In this document: piece by piece, positions 1-7,894 of the stretch
Layout: each line of letters opens with the position of its first letter
Numbering within the stretch: the stretch's first letter is position 1
NCBI GenBank assembly: GCA_031285695.1
Contig: JAITVR010000136.1
Coordinates: 1 to 11,693, forward strand
Source: Prevotellaceae bacterium
Lineage (GTDB): Bacteria > Bacteroidota > Bacteroidia > Bacteroidales > UBA932
DNA length: 11,693 bases
Direction of reading: 5' to 3'
The notes under the pieces: model-generated
The model's input: only the letters and a program-made list of their open reading frames with translations
Databases searched by the model: none
Told to the model about the DNA's origin: nothing
Translations under genes and position numbers: made by a program

Positions 1-3000
1 GTGCTTGTCCGACGAGTGCGCCGTGAGCAGTATGATGGGAATATGGCTGGTTTCGAAGCCGTCCTTCAGCCGCCGCGTAACCTCAAAGCCGTCCATTTCG
101 GGCATCATCACATCGCACACCACCAAGTCGGGCGCCTCACACTGCGCCTTTTCCAAGCCCACCACTCCATTTTTTGCCACTGCTATGGCAAAGTGCTCGC
201 CCAGCTGCCCCTGCAAAAATTCCCGCACCTCATCGTCATCGTCCACCAGCAACAGCTTGTAATCGTGCTGTCGCTCATCGCCCTCCTCTTTGGGTGCGCT
301 CAGCAGCACCGAAAATTCTTGCTCCTCTGCAACTTTTCTCAAAGATGCCGCCACCTCCACATTTTCGCTTTCATAATTTTTATCTGATAGCGGAATATGT
401 ACGCTGAAGCAGGCACCTCCGTACTCCGAATCCGAGTAGTCCACGCTGCCCTTGTGCACCATGGCCAGCTCCGAAGTTAGGTGCAGACCCACGCCCACGC
501 CGCCCGACACGTAGTGTATTTGGGCAAATCGCTTAAAGAGCAGCTCGCGCTTTTCCTTCGGAATGCCTACGCCGCTATCCGACACGCTGAGCGTAAACCT
601 GTCATTCGCCTCCGAAAACAGCAGACGCACCGCCACCTTGCCGCCCTCCGGCGTATTTTTAAAGGCGTTGGACAGCAGGTTGTAGCATATTTTGTCCATC
701 TTACCTCTGTCAAGCAGCATTTGCCTTTCAGCTTCGCTGGCTTCAAACAAAAATTCAATTTTTTTCTTTTCCGCCAGCTCCTTAAAGGTTTGAAAAATAT
801 CTTGAAAAAATTCTACAGCGTTGGTAGGCTCCACGCGCAGCTCCATCTTATCGTTTTGCAGGCGACGAAACTCCAGCAGCTGGTCAATAAGGCGCAGCAG
901 GCGCGTTGAACTTTTGGATAAAATGGCAACCTGCTTGGCCACCACCATGGGCAGTTTGCGCTGTCCGGCAAGGTTTTCAATGGCGCCGCGAATGATGGTT
1001 AAAGGTGTGCGAAACTCGTGCGATATGTTGGTAAAAAATCGCAGCTTGTACTCCGTGAGCTGCTTTTCTACCTCCACAGCCGTGTTCAGTCGGTGTATTT
1101 TCAAAAAAAGATTCCACGCAAAGTAAAAAATAACCGACAGGCAAAACAGGTAAATGAGCATTGCCCACCACGTGCGCCAAAACGGTGGCACTACGGTAAT
1201 GTCGAGCGTGGTAACATCATCGTTCCATATGCCAAAACTGTTGCTGCCCTTTACATGAAACTTGTACTTGCCGGCGGGTACGTTGCGGTAGGGCGCCACG
1301 TTGTAGCGCGTGGCTTCATTCCAAGTTTTTTCGTAGCCCTCCAAGTAGTACATGTACTGGTTGAACTCCGGCTCGTGAAAGTTCAGCATGGCAAACTCCA
1401 CATCAAAGGTATTTTGCTCGTACTTCAACTTTAGGCTTCGCGTGGTGGTAATGCTTTCCTTCAGCGGCGCGCCTTTTTCGCCCGGTCGAATACGGCTGCC
1501 GTTTACCCTCAACTCTGTAAGCACCACCTGCGGCACGTAGGAGTTGTGCGCTATTGCCATTGGGTCAAAAATGCAAACGCCATCGAAGCTGCCAAACATG
1601 AGCGCTCCGTTATTCCTACGCCAGCACGACATTTCGTTGAACAAATTTGCCTGATGCTTGTCGGAAAAAGTGTAGTTTTCAAACTTTTCCGTATCGGGGT
1701 CAAAGCGTGAAATTCCATTCTCGGTGCTCACCCATATATTTCCCTTCTCGTCCTCAAGCATGGCCTGTATTACCTCATTCGACAGCCCGTTGGTAGCCGA
1801 GTAGCGCCTAAACCATGAGCGCTCCAACGGCTGCTCGCGCACCAGCAAGTTGAGCCCACCGCCGTTGGTTCCCAACCAAATTCTCCCCTTGCTATCCTCC
1901 AGCAAGGCCTTTACCTCGTTGTTGTTTAGCGAGCTGTCATTTCTTGTATCAAAGCTGAAGTTGATGTAGAGATTTTCGTCGGCAATTACTTCATCGGGGT
2001 TAAAAGCATTTACGCCCTCGTTGCTTGCTGCCCACATTACGCCACTCCTATCTTGAATCAGCGCCCGCACCATATTCTGCCCCGGCGTGCGCGCCGTAAT
2101 TTGGCGAAAGCTCAGTTCGCCTTGGTGCTCCTCTGCCAAATGCAAACCTCCACCAAAGCTTGCCACCCACATGCGCCCCTTGTTGTCGCGCATGATGGAA
2201 AAAATGTTGTTGCTCGACGATAGCTGCCTGTCGCGGTTTTTCAAAGTATAGTTGCGAGGCGCGCCGGCTCCGGCTCCGGAAAACACAAAAACTCCTTTTC
2301 CCTTAGTTCCCACCCATTTATTGCCATGTCTATCCTCGGCCATGGCGTAGGGCAAAGCTCCGGAAATTTTGTGCGTGTGTATTTTTTTTAAGGTCGAATC
2401 GCAAACGTAAAGGTGGCCGCTGCGGGTGCCCAACCAGTAGCGCTTTGCGGCATCTTGATAGATAAGGCGAACGGCGTTAGCGCGGTTGCCTGCTTCGTTT
2501 GATGCGGGGTAAAAAAAGTTGGTAGCGTAGGTAGTCAACGAAATTTTGGCAACGCCGGCAAACTCCGTTCCCACCCATACTTCGCCCGAAGTATCCTCCG
2601 TTATGCACAGCAAATAGTCGGACGGCAAACCTCCTTTTTCGGCAGTGTAGTGCTGCATTTGACCATTGGGGTAAAGGGCAAACAAGCCGTTGCCATAGGT
2701 GGTAATCCAAATAATATTGCGCGAGTCTTGGTACACCTCGTAGCGCTCCATATCTATGGACGAAAGTATTTTTGAGGGAATAACCTCTATTGACTCAAAT
2801 TTGCCATTCGCCATTTGCCGCCACAAGCGCCCCGACATATTGTATATCCAGCTGCTGCCCTTATTGTCGGTAATAAAATCGGCATTGGGCAGCCGCGTAT
2901 TTTGAAATAAGTAATCGGCGGGCTCTACCTGCATTTTATTCACGCTGAATACGTACATTCCCTGCCTTGCAGCAAGCAGCACCACTCCCAACTCAAACGT

Positions 3001-3762
3001 ATGCGCGCGAACTGCCGACAAGGGCTGCGGATACTCCACCGGCTCAATAAATTCCTGCGTCTGCTTGTCGTAAACATCAGCTTGATTGCTGCCGAAAAAC
3101 AGCAGGTATTTATCCAGCTCCTGCACGCTGTAAAATGCTCCGTCAAGCACCTTTTCCATCTTCTCATCGGCCGCTCGAAAAAGCCCCGTATTGGTACAAA
3201 TCCAAATGCGCTGAGCAGCATCTTCAAACAAAAAATTTACGGCAGAAGTACCCAGCAGCTTTTCATTGATGTGCCACGACTTTAGGCCGCCCTCCTCGTG
3301 CTTTACCCTGCAGCAACCGTCATCAGTTCCCCACATCCACACATCGCCATTTTTTGCTATTTGTACGTGCGAAAATTTTTTACTTGCATTACCGGGGTCG
3401 TAGTCTATAAACGATTCCAAGTGCGAATCGTAGCAGTACAGCACGCTCGAAACCGTCCGCACCCAAATGTAGCCCTCTTCGTCCTCCTGTATGCTGCGAA
3501 TCCTATTGTCTTGCAGCGAATGAAGGCTGCTGATTTGGGCTTGCATCACGCTAAATTCTTTACCATTGTAGCGGTTCAAACCGTTGGTAGTTCCCATCCA
3601 CATAAAACCCTTGCTATCCTGCACCATACACCTTACCGTATTTTGCGACAAGCCGTTGCGGTCGGTAATAGCTTCTATGCGCAAAATATCGGAAGCAAGC
3701 GCCGTAGCCGCCGAAGCAAGCAGCACCAACAGCAGGCTGCACTTTACAGGTAAAAATCGCAT
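1..3762 (-). CDS. Hybrid two-component system sensor kinase/response regulator (HTCS), 3' end outside window
   Basis: Translating the minus strand from ATG 3762 gives 1254 codons without a stop up to the left edge. Residues 1-23 look like a signal peptide ending in TALA. Residues about 25-770 carry repeated Reg_prop blades such as GLSQNTVRCMVQDSKGFMWMG and KGRIWLGTNGGGL. A Y_Y_Y domain lies near 780-855 and one membrane helix near 862-887. The HisKA H-box ISHEFRTPL places the phospho-acceptor at His915. The ATPase domain has the N-box Asn1032, a DSGVGIP G1 box near 1061-1067 and GVGVGLHL. A receiver domain begins near 1169 with acidic residues 1174-1177 and phospho-acceptor Asp1217 in CDVMMPEMDG. 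HTCS proteins sense a ligand, often an oligosaccharide, in the periplasm and normally end in an AraC-type DNA-binding domain, which would lie beyond position 1. An AGGAGA-like ribosome site sits 6 nt before the start, which is uncommon in this phylum. The ligand cannot be inferred. Confidence 0.93.
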   Translation of the reverse strand, partial: MRFLPVKCSLLLVLLASAATALASDILRIEAITDRNGLSQNTVRCMVQDSKGFMWMGTTNGLNRYNGKEFSVMQAQISSLHSLQDNRIRSIQEDEEGYIWVRTVSSVLYCYDSHLESFIDYDPGNASKKFSHVQIAKNGDVWMWGTDDGCCRVKHEEGGLKSWHINEKLLGTSAVNFLFEDAAQRIWICTNTGLFRAADEKMEKVLDGAFYSVQELDKYLLFFGSNQADVYDKQTQEFIEPVEYPQPLSAVRAHTFELGVVLLAARQGMYVFSVNKMQVEPADYLFQNTRLPNADFITDNKGSSWIYNMSGRLWRQMANGKFESIEVIPSKILSSIDMERYEVYQDSRNIIWITTYGNGLFALYPNGQMQHYTAEKGGLPSDYLLCITEDTSGEVWVGTEFAGVAKISLTTYATNFFYPASNEAGNRANAVRLIYQDAAKRYWLGTRSGHLYVCDSTLKKIHTHKISGALPYAMAEDRHGNKWVGTKGKGVFVFSGAGAGAPRNYTLKNRDRQLSSSNNIFSIMRDNKGRMWVASFGGGLHLAEEHQGELSFRQITARTPGQNMVRALIQDRSGVMWAASNEGVNAFNPDEVIADENLYINFSFDTRNDSSLNNNEVKALLEDSKGRIWLGTNGGGLNLLVREQPLERSWFRRYSATNGLSNEVIQAMLEDEKGNIWVSTENGISRFDPDTEKFENYTFSDKHQANLFNEMSCWRRNNGALMFGSFDGVCIFDPMAIAHNSYVPQVVLTELRVNGSRIRPGEKGAPLKESITTTRSLKLKYEQNTFDVEFAMLNFHEPEFNQYMYYLEGYEKTWNEATRYNVAPYRNVPAGKYKFHVKGSNSFGIWNDDVTTLDITVVPPFWRTWWAMLIYLFCLSVIFYFAWNLFLKIHRLNTAVEVEKQLTEYKLRFFTNISHEFRTPLTIIRGAIENLAGQRKLPMVVAKQVAILSKSSTRLLRLIDQLLEFRRLQNDKMELRVEPTNAVEFFQDIFQTFKELAEKKKIEFLFEASEAERQMLLDRGKMDKICYNLLSNAFKNTPEGGKVAVRLLFSEANDRFTLSVSDSGVGIPKEKRELLFKRFAQIHYVSGGVGVGLHLTSELAMVHKGSVDYSDSEYGGACFSVHIPLSDKNYESENVEVAASLRKVAEEQEFSVLLSAPKEEGDERQHDYKLLLVDDDDEVREFLQGQLGEHFAIAVAKNGVVGLEKAQCEAPDLVVCDVMMPEMDGFEVTRRLKDGFETSHIPIILLTAHSSDKH

Positions 3763-3795
3763 ACCATCTCTCCTCTTCAAAAATTTATACTTTTG

Positions 3796-3803
3796 CAAAG
3801 ATA
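3796..3803 (-). promoter_or_regulatory. -7 promoter element of the HTCS gene
   Basis: Read on the minus strand this is TATCTTTG, a full match to the Bacteroidota -7 consensus TAnnTTTG. It lies 33 nt before the HTCS start codon, implying a leader of roughly 25-30 nt that contains the AGGAGA-like site. A -33 TTG at the usual spacing is not obvious, so the call rests on the -7 box and its position. Confidence 0.55.
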
Positions 3804-3926
3804 GAAAAAGCCTGACAAGTTGGTGTTGAAGCCCCTCTAAAACCTCATAAAAATCTAACCAAATGCGATACGGTAATTTGTAAAACAATAAAAAAACGTA
3901 TCAGCTTTCAATTCTCAATTATTTTG

Positions 3927-3934
3927 TATCTTTG
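3927..3934 (+). promoter_or_regulatory. Orphan Bacteroidota-type promoter, -7 box
   Basis: TATCTTTG matches the TAnnTTTG consensus exactly. A TTTC at 3906-3909, 17 nt upstream, could be a weak -33 element. It points away from the HTCS gene toward a stretch with no long ORF. The expected start of transcription is around 3940, at or just before ATG 3942. Confidence 0.5.
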
Positions 3935-3941
3935 CCCCCCC

Positions 3942-4034
3942 ATGCTTTACCTCCAACATACTTTAACCCTCAGCCCTGCCATTCTCTTGGCAGTGTGCGG
4001 TATTTGTTTACTCTCTCAGCACACCTCCGCTTAG
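3942..4034 (+). CDS. Possible leaderless 30-residue hydrophobic peptide, or a small RNA
   Basis: ATG 3942 opens a 30-codon ORF ending at TAG 4032-4034. The peptide has a hydrophobic centre (PAILLAVCGICLL) that could be a short membrane segment. Its ATG lies 7 nt after the full TATCTTTG box, so an mRNA from that promoter would have almost no leader. The same DNA can fold: CTGCCA (3976-3981) pairs with TGGCAG (3988-3993) over a 6-nt loop, and GTGTGC (3993-3998) can pair with GCACAC (4019-4024). A non-coding RNA is therefore an equal alternative. No family is recognised. It could also be the remnant of a lost gene. Confidence 0.25.
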   Translation: MLYLQHTLTLSPAILLAVCGICLLSQHTSA

Positions 4035-4151
4035 CACACCTGTATTCGTAGCGCGCGTAGGAAAAATTTTTTCAATTATTTAGCATAGTTCGGCAAAAAT
4101 ATTTTTTTGTTGGGCTTTTTTGTGCCCCTTACCCTCAACTCGCCGCGCGCT

Positions 4152-4237
4152 GTCACCCTGAGCCTGTCGAAGGGGTGCGGCGAGGGCAATCAAGGGAAAA
4201 GCCAACGCAGCAATGCTTCGACAAACTCAGCAATGAC
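4152..4237. repeat. Dispersed extragenic palindrome, degenerate copy
   Basis: The left arm (4152-4172) contains CCTGAGCCTGTCGAAG. The right arm (4215-4237) carries an imperfect reverse complement, GCTTCGACAAACTCAG. This motif is a widespread intergenic repeat in bacterial genomes. The copy lies just beyond the stop of the LuxR-type gene and could form a hairpin at the 3' end of its transcript. The right arm has substitutions relative to the copy at 5155-5243, so it is the more decayed one. Confidence 0.75.
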
Positions 4238-4278
4238 GTGGTACAGGGGCGCAATGCGCGTGGGCGTGCGGCAGCATT

Positions 4279-5034
4279 TTACACCACTCCCATTTTTTCC
4301 GCTACCCTTATGGCCTCAATGGCGTTGCCGGTACCGGTTTTATGAAAAATATTGCGGCGGTGCACGCTCACCGTGTGCACGCTGATGTGCAGCCGCTCGG
4401 AAATTTCCTTGCTCAGCAGCCCCTGCCTCATTAGCTGTAGCACCTCGTGCTCGCGCTCCGAGAGCCGCACGCTGCTATCATCGGGCAGCAGCAGGCGCTT
4501 GCCGGTTTTGGTGTTTACCACGCTGTAGTCAAAGCCTGCCGACTGGCTTTGGTCGGCCGCCAGCTCTAGCGCAATTAGTATGAGCCAAATGTTGCTCTGC
4601 GGGTCGAGCTCCAGCACCTGCTGCCGCGCCATGTAGCGCACGTACAGGCCGGCGGCGTTGCGTATGCGCGCGTGGTGAATATGCTGGTAGTGCTTACGCT
4701 CCTCGGGCGGCAGCGAGCCCAAAAAGGTGTAGAACTGTAGCCGCGTGCGCTCGTGCGCGGCCTCATCATCGGGGTGAATCACGCCGTCGAGCGTTGATAT
4801 TTCTTGGTGCACCATCACCTGCCGAAAGTTGGGCCCCAGCAGCCTGTTGGTGTTCTCCGAGGCGTAAATGTACTGCTGCTTGAAGACATCGAAGATAAAA
4901 AAGCTGCTGCTGCCGGTGGCCGCAAACTCCTCTAAGCGCTGCATGTGCCGGCGGACAAGGTCGTAGTCCAGCCGCGCCTCGTCAAAAGCCTGCTGCTGCT
5001 GCAGGGCCTCCCATTTTTCCCTCACCTTACTCAT
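4279..5034 (-). CDS. PAS-like domain/LuxR-type DNA-binding transcriptional regulator
   Basis: A 251-residue protein. Residues 1-37 are charged and helical (KWEALQQQQAFDEARLDYDL). Residues about 43-155 resemble a PAS-type sensor fold: FFIFDVFKQQYIYASENTNRL, then VIHPDD, then a strand-rich part ending in NIWLILIALEL. Residues 191-251 are a clear LuxR (GerE) helix-turn-helix: LSEREHEVLQLMRQGLLSKEI, ISVHTVSVHRRNIFHKTG and the final helix AIEAIRVAEKMGVV. There is no receiver domain, so input probably comes through the PAS-like part; its ligand is unknown. It is transcribed divergently from the TonB-dependent receptor at 5317, making that gene a plausible target by position only. ATG 5034 fits the start of the helical N-terminus. 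The DNA-binding assignment is firm; the PAS label is based on pattern and architecture. Confidence 0.88.
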   Translation of the reverse strand: MSKVREKWEALQQQQAFDEARLDYDLVRRHMQRLEEFAATGSSSFFIFDVFKQQYIYASENTNRLLGPNFRQVMVHQEISTLDGVIHPDDEAAHERTRLQFYTFLGSLPPEERKHYQHIHHARIRNAAGLYVRYMARQQVLELDPQSNIWLILIALELAADQSQSAGFDYSVVNTKTGKRLLLPDDSSVRLSEREHEVLQLMRQGLLSKEISERLHISVHTVSVHRRNIFHKTGTGNAIEAIRVAEKMGVV

Positions 5035-5081
5035 GTGTAATATACCTATAATTGATTATTGTGCGCATGTTGCGGTCGGTT

Positions 5082-5089
5082 TATCTTTG
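5082..5089 (+). promoter_or_regulatory. Promoter -7 box for the TonB-dependent receptor gene
   Basis: TATCTTTG matches TAnnTTTG exactly. A TTG at 5059-5061 lies 20 nt upstream, a suitable -33 element. Transcription would start near 5095, giving a leader of about 220 nt that contains the palindrome at 5155-5243 before the receptor start at 5317. Confidence 0.6.
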
Positions 5090-5095
5090 CCGTCG

Positions 5096-5103
5096 CAAAT
5101 TTA
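5096..5103 (-). promoter_or_regulatory. Candidate -7 box for the LuxR-type regulator gene
   Basis: On the minus strand this reads TAAATTTG, which fits TAnnTTTG, and it lies about 62 nt before ATG 5034. No good -33 TTG is seen at the expected distance. If real, it overlaps the start of the opposite transcript, so the two promoters would compete for the same DNA. Confidence 0.35.
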
Positions 5104-5154
5104 GAAAAAAAGCGTGACTATAACAGCTGTGGGGTCGCGAGCAGCTACGCATTT

Positions 5155-5243
5155 GTCACCCTGAGCCTGTCGAAGGGGCTCAAGGTGTGGTAACATGTCA
5201 ACAGTAGTGCGAACGTGAGATGCTTCGACAGGCTCAGCATGAC
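5155..5243. repeat. Dispersed extragenic palindrome, well-preserved copy in the receptor leader
   Basis: The left arm (5155-5178) and right arm (5221-5243) share CTGAGCCTGTCGAAG and its reverse complement and would form a long hairpin over a roughly 42-nt loop. TCAGCATGACAAC (5234-5246) recurs at 5256-5268, a fragment of another copy. It is the same repeat as at 4152-4237, so the LuxR-type gene is bracketed by two copies. It lies between the predicted receptor promoter and start codon. Confidence 0.8.
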
Positions 5244-5316
5244 AACGGGGAAAGTTCAGCATGACAACCGTCAACATTTGCACTTCGGTTATTACCTAAT
5301 TTTCTTATAAAATAAA

Positions 5317-7665
5317 ATGAAAAAAATCTTCTTTCTCTCTCTCATTTTTTGTGCGCTAAGTCTTGGCACGGCGGCGCAGCAGCTATCGCAAACCATACGC
5401 GGGCGCGTGGTGGAGCGCAACACGCAGGAGCCTATCCCCGGCGTGAACGTGCAGGTAGCGGTTGGCGGCGAGCTGCGCGGCGCAGCTACCAATGAGCAGG
5501 GCGAATTCAGCTTAGAAAAAATACCCGTGGGCAGGTACTCGCTATCCGCCACCATGCTTGGCTACGCACCTTTTGTGGCAAGCAACGTATTAGTCAATTC
5601 GGGCAAAGAGGTGGTGCTTGAGATTTTTTTAGAGGAAAGCGTGAGCGAGTTAGATGCAGTGGTGGTAACCGCCAAGGTGGACAAGGACCTGCCGCTGAAC
5701 AAAATGGCGAGCGTAAGCGCGCGCATGCTCAGCAGCGAGGAGGCCAACCGCTACGCCGGCTCGTGGGGCGACCCGGCGCGCATGGCGGCCAACTTTGCCG
5801 GCGTAATGGCTTCGGACGATTCGCGCAACGACATCATCATTCGCGGCAACTCGCCATCGGGGGTGCTGTGGCGGTTAGACGGATTCGATATTCCCAACCC
5901 CAACCACTTTGGCGCCATGGGCGGCACGGGCGGCCCTGTAGGCATGATTAACAACAACCAGCTGACCAACTCCGATTTTTACACCAGCGCCTTTCCTGCG
6001 GAGTACGGCAACGCCACCTCGGGCGTGTTCGACCTGCGCCTGCGCAACGGCAACAGCGAGCAGCACGAGTTCATGGGCAGCATGGGCTTCAACGGTTTTG
6101 AGCTGGGCGCCGAGGGGCCTATTTCAAAAAAAACGGGTGCCACCTACATGGTCAACGCTCGCTACTCCTTCCTCAAGCTGCTCGATTTGGTGGGGGTAAA
6201 CATTGCCGGCACGGGCGGCGCAGTGCCCGAATACCAAGACCTGACGGCGAAAATTAATATTCCGCTAAAGAGCGGCAACCTCTCACTCATTACCATGCTT
6301 GGCGCAAGCCGCATACACATCAAGCCCGACATGACCGACACCGCCGAGTGGTTTGCTGGCGAAGCCGGACAGGAGGTGCTGATGAAAAACCGGCAGTACT
6401 TTGTGGGGCTCAGCTACACGCACCGCTTTAGCCCCGACACGCGGCTCGAAAATCGCTTGGCGTACCGCCACTTCGGCGTGTCCACCGATGTGCATGTGGT
6501 AGAATTTCCTACCGAAAAGCGCGTAAAATATTTTGACGGAAAAGATAAGGAGAGCAGCCTAAGCTACTCCCCCACGCTGCTGCACAAGGTCAACAGCCGC
6601 AACTTTCTGCAGGTAGGCGCAGGCGTAGATATTTTCAACACCGATATGCGCAATGTTGCCTTTGAGCCAGACCAAAGCACAACGGTGGAGCACGATGGTG
6701 CCCACCGCACCGCGCTTGCCAAGGGCTACGCGCAGTGGCAGCACCGCTTTAGCAATGCGCTGAGCGTTACGCCCGGGCTGTACTCGCAGTACTACCTCCT
6801 TTCGGGCGAGGCTACTGTAGAGCCGCGGGTGGGGCTCAAATATACCGTGAGCGCACGCTCTTCGCTCAACTTTGGCGCCGGCCTGCACTCGCAGGTGGCG
6901 CCGCGGCAGGTAAGCTTTTATATAGAAAATGGAGCTTACCCCAACAAAAAGTTGAAGATGAACAAAAGCTTTCAGGCCGTGCTGGGCTACGATTTGAAGC
7001 TGGCAAAAAGCACGCGCCTAAAGGCCGAAGTGTACTACCAGCACCTGTACGATGTACCCGTTATTCCCGAAATCCCCGAGGAGTCGCTGCTCAACTTTGG
7101 CGATGGTTTTTATAACGACAACAGCTACGTTTTTGCCAACGGCGGAACCGGAAAAAACTACGGCGTGGAGTTTACGCTCGAAAAGTTTTTCAGCAGTGGC
7201 TACTACTACCTACTTACCGCCTCGCTGTACGACTCCAAGTACAAGGGCTACGATGGCGTGGAGCGCCACACGCGCTTTGCCGGCAACTACACGCTCACCA
7301 CCCTTGCCGGCTACGAGTGGAAGGTGTTTAAAGCCGACTTGATTTCCCTTAACCTCAAGGCCTCCTATTTAGGTGGAAAACGGTTTGTAAATTCCTCATC
7401 TGCCAACACCATCAATGACTTTGAAGCCGTGCTGGACTACTCCCAGGCCTACCAAAAGCGCATGCCCAACTACTTTCGCTGCGACATCAACCTCAACATG
7501 AAGAGCAACTACAAGCGCATGGCGCTAGAGTATTTTTTTGAGGTAAATAACGTAACGAACCACAAAAACATCATGTTTCGCACCTTCAACAGCAGCACCG
7601 GCAAGTACGACATAACCTACCAGCAGGGCTTTATGCCCATGGGCGGGTGCAGGGTGTACTTTTAA
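5317..7665 (+). CDS. TonB-dependent outer-membrane receptor with CarboxypepD_reg-like N-terminal domain
   Basis: A 782-residue protein. Residues 1-20 are a signal peptide, with likely cleavage before QQLSQ. Residues about 25-105 form a CarboxypepD_reg-like beta domain (GRVVERNTQEPIPGVNV, NEQGEFSLEKIPVGRYSL, GY), typical of Bacteroidota receptors. ELDAVVVTA at 111-119 is at the usual place of the TonB-contact segment. The plug follows at about 135-245, with IIIRGNSPSGVLWRLDGFDIP and FPAEYGNATSGVFDLRLRNG. The remainder has alternating, aromatic-rich strands of a 22-stranded barrel and ends in GGCRVYF, with a terminal aromatic residue as expected for outer-membrane insertion. The protein takes up a ligand using TonB-ExbB-ExbD energy. 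It is shorter than SusC proteins (about 1000 residues) and no susD gene follows, so a SusCD glycan role is not supported. The substrate is unknown. Confidence 0.93.
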   Translation: MKKIFFLSLIFCALSLGTAAQQLSQTIRGRVVERNTQEPIPGVNVQVAVGGELRGAATNEQGEFSLEKIPVGRYSLSATMLGYAPFVASNVLVNSGKEVVLEIFLEESVSELDAVVVTAKVDKDLPLNKMASVSARMLSSEEANRYAGSWGDPARMAANFAGVMASDDSRNDIIIRGNSPSGVLWRLDGFDIPNPNHFGAMGGTGGPVGMINNNQLTNSDFYTSAFPAEYGNATSGVFDLRLRNGNSEQHEFMGSMGFNGFELGAEGPISKKTGATYMVNARYSFLKLLDLVGVNIAGTGGAVPEYQDLTAKINIPLKSGNLSLITMLGASRIHIKPDMTDTAEWFAGEAGQEVLMKNRQYFVGLSYTHRFSPDTRLENRLAYRHFGVSTDVHVVEFPTEKRVKYFDGKDKESSLSYSPTLLHKVNSRNFLQVGAGVDIFNTDMRNVAFEPDQSTTVEHDGAHRTALAKGYAQWQHRFSNALSVTPGLYSQYYLLSGEATVEPRVGLKYTVSARSSLNFGAGLHSQVAPRQVSFYIENGAYPNKKLKMNKSFQAVLGYDLKLAKSTRLKAEVYYQHLYDVPVIPEIPEESLLNFGDGFYNDNSYVFANGGTGKNYGVEFTLEKFFSSGYYYLLTASLYDSKYKGYDGVERHTRFAGNYTLTTLAGYEWKVFKADLISLNLKASYLGGKRFVNSSSANTINDFEAVLDYSQAYQKRMPNYFRCDINLNMKSNYKRMALEYFFEVNNVTNHKNIMFRTFNSSTGKYDITYQQGFMPMGGCRVYF

Positions 7666-7673
7666 GGGAAAAG

Positions 7674-7772
7674 CCCCCCGTTCGGCTGAGGCTCTTGCCT
7701 CAGTCGGTTTATCTCGGCAGGCTGAGCCTGCAAGAATAGCCGAGCCGGGGCGCAGCCTCGGCTCAACGGGGG
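7674..7772. repeat. Cloverleaf-like palindromic element
   Basis: CCCCCGTT (7675-7682) pairs with AACGGGGG (7765-7772) as a closing stem. Inside it are three separate hairpins. CTGAGGC / GCCTCAG (7686-7692 / 7697-7703) has a TCTT loop. GCAGGC / GCCTGC (7717-7722 / 7726-7731) has a TGA loop. GCCGAG / CTCGGC (7739-7744 / 7757-7762) is the third. It starts 9 nt after the receptor stop codon. It is not a tRNA: there is no anticodon or T-arm signature. It is probably a mobile palindromic repeat that may also end or protect the receptor mRNA. Confidence 0.65.
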
Positions 7773-7894
7773 ACATTGACAATATGCTACCAACATAGCA
7801 CACCTAACGGCGCGCGGATAAATCTGTAGCAAGCAAAGCTACGCTTTTAGGTATAGCTACGGATAATTTTCCCTGTAAATTAGCCTCCTTTCTC

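Larger units (their letters stand above)
3763..4278. other. Intergenic region with divergent promoters and no large gene
   Basis: This 516-bp stretch lies between the HTCS start and the end of the LuxR-type regulator. It contains the HTCS promoter, a small inverted repeat GATACG (3867-3872) / CGTATC (3897-3902) between the two promoters, a plus-strand promoter at 3927-3934 leading into a 30-codon ORF with possible RNA hairpins, AT-rich DNA at about 4060-4125, and an extragenic palindrome at 4152-4237. No conserved protein is recognisable in any frame. Confidence 0.6.

Noticed and set aside
481..1434. Plus-strand ORFs of 101-142 codons within the HTCS region
   Set aside because: They are shadows opposite the HisKA, ATPase and Y_Y_Y coding sequence, which is conserved in the minus frame.
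3867..3902. GATACG/CGTATC inverted repeat as an operator
   Set aside because: Only 6-bp arms with a 24-nt gap in AT-rich DNA; chance is a sufficient explanation.
3942..4060. SRP RNA, 6S RNA or riboswitch on either strand
   Set aside because: The conserved SRP loop (GGAAGGAAGCAGCC type) and the full TPP core are absent; a minus-strand CTGAGAGAG alone is not enough.
4107..4385. 92-codon plus-strand ORF after the orphan promoter
   Set aside because: It contains VTLSLSKG, a translation of the same palindrome, and then runs antisense through the LuxR-type gene.
5101..5283. 60-codon minus-strand ORF
   Set aside because: Its product contains HAEPVEAS and PLRQAQGD, the well-known false translations of the CCTGAGCCTGTCGAAG palindrome, so it is repeat DNA.
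7674..7772. tRNA-like gene suggested by the cloverleaf
   Set aside because: Arm lengths, anticodon loop and T-loop bases do not fit a tRNA.
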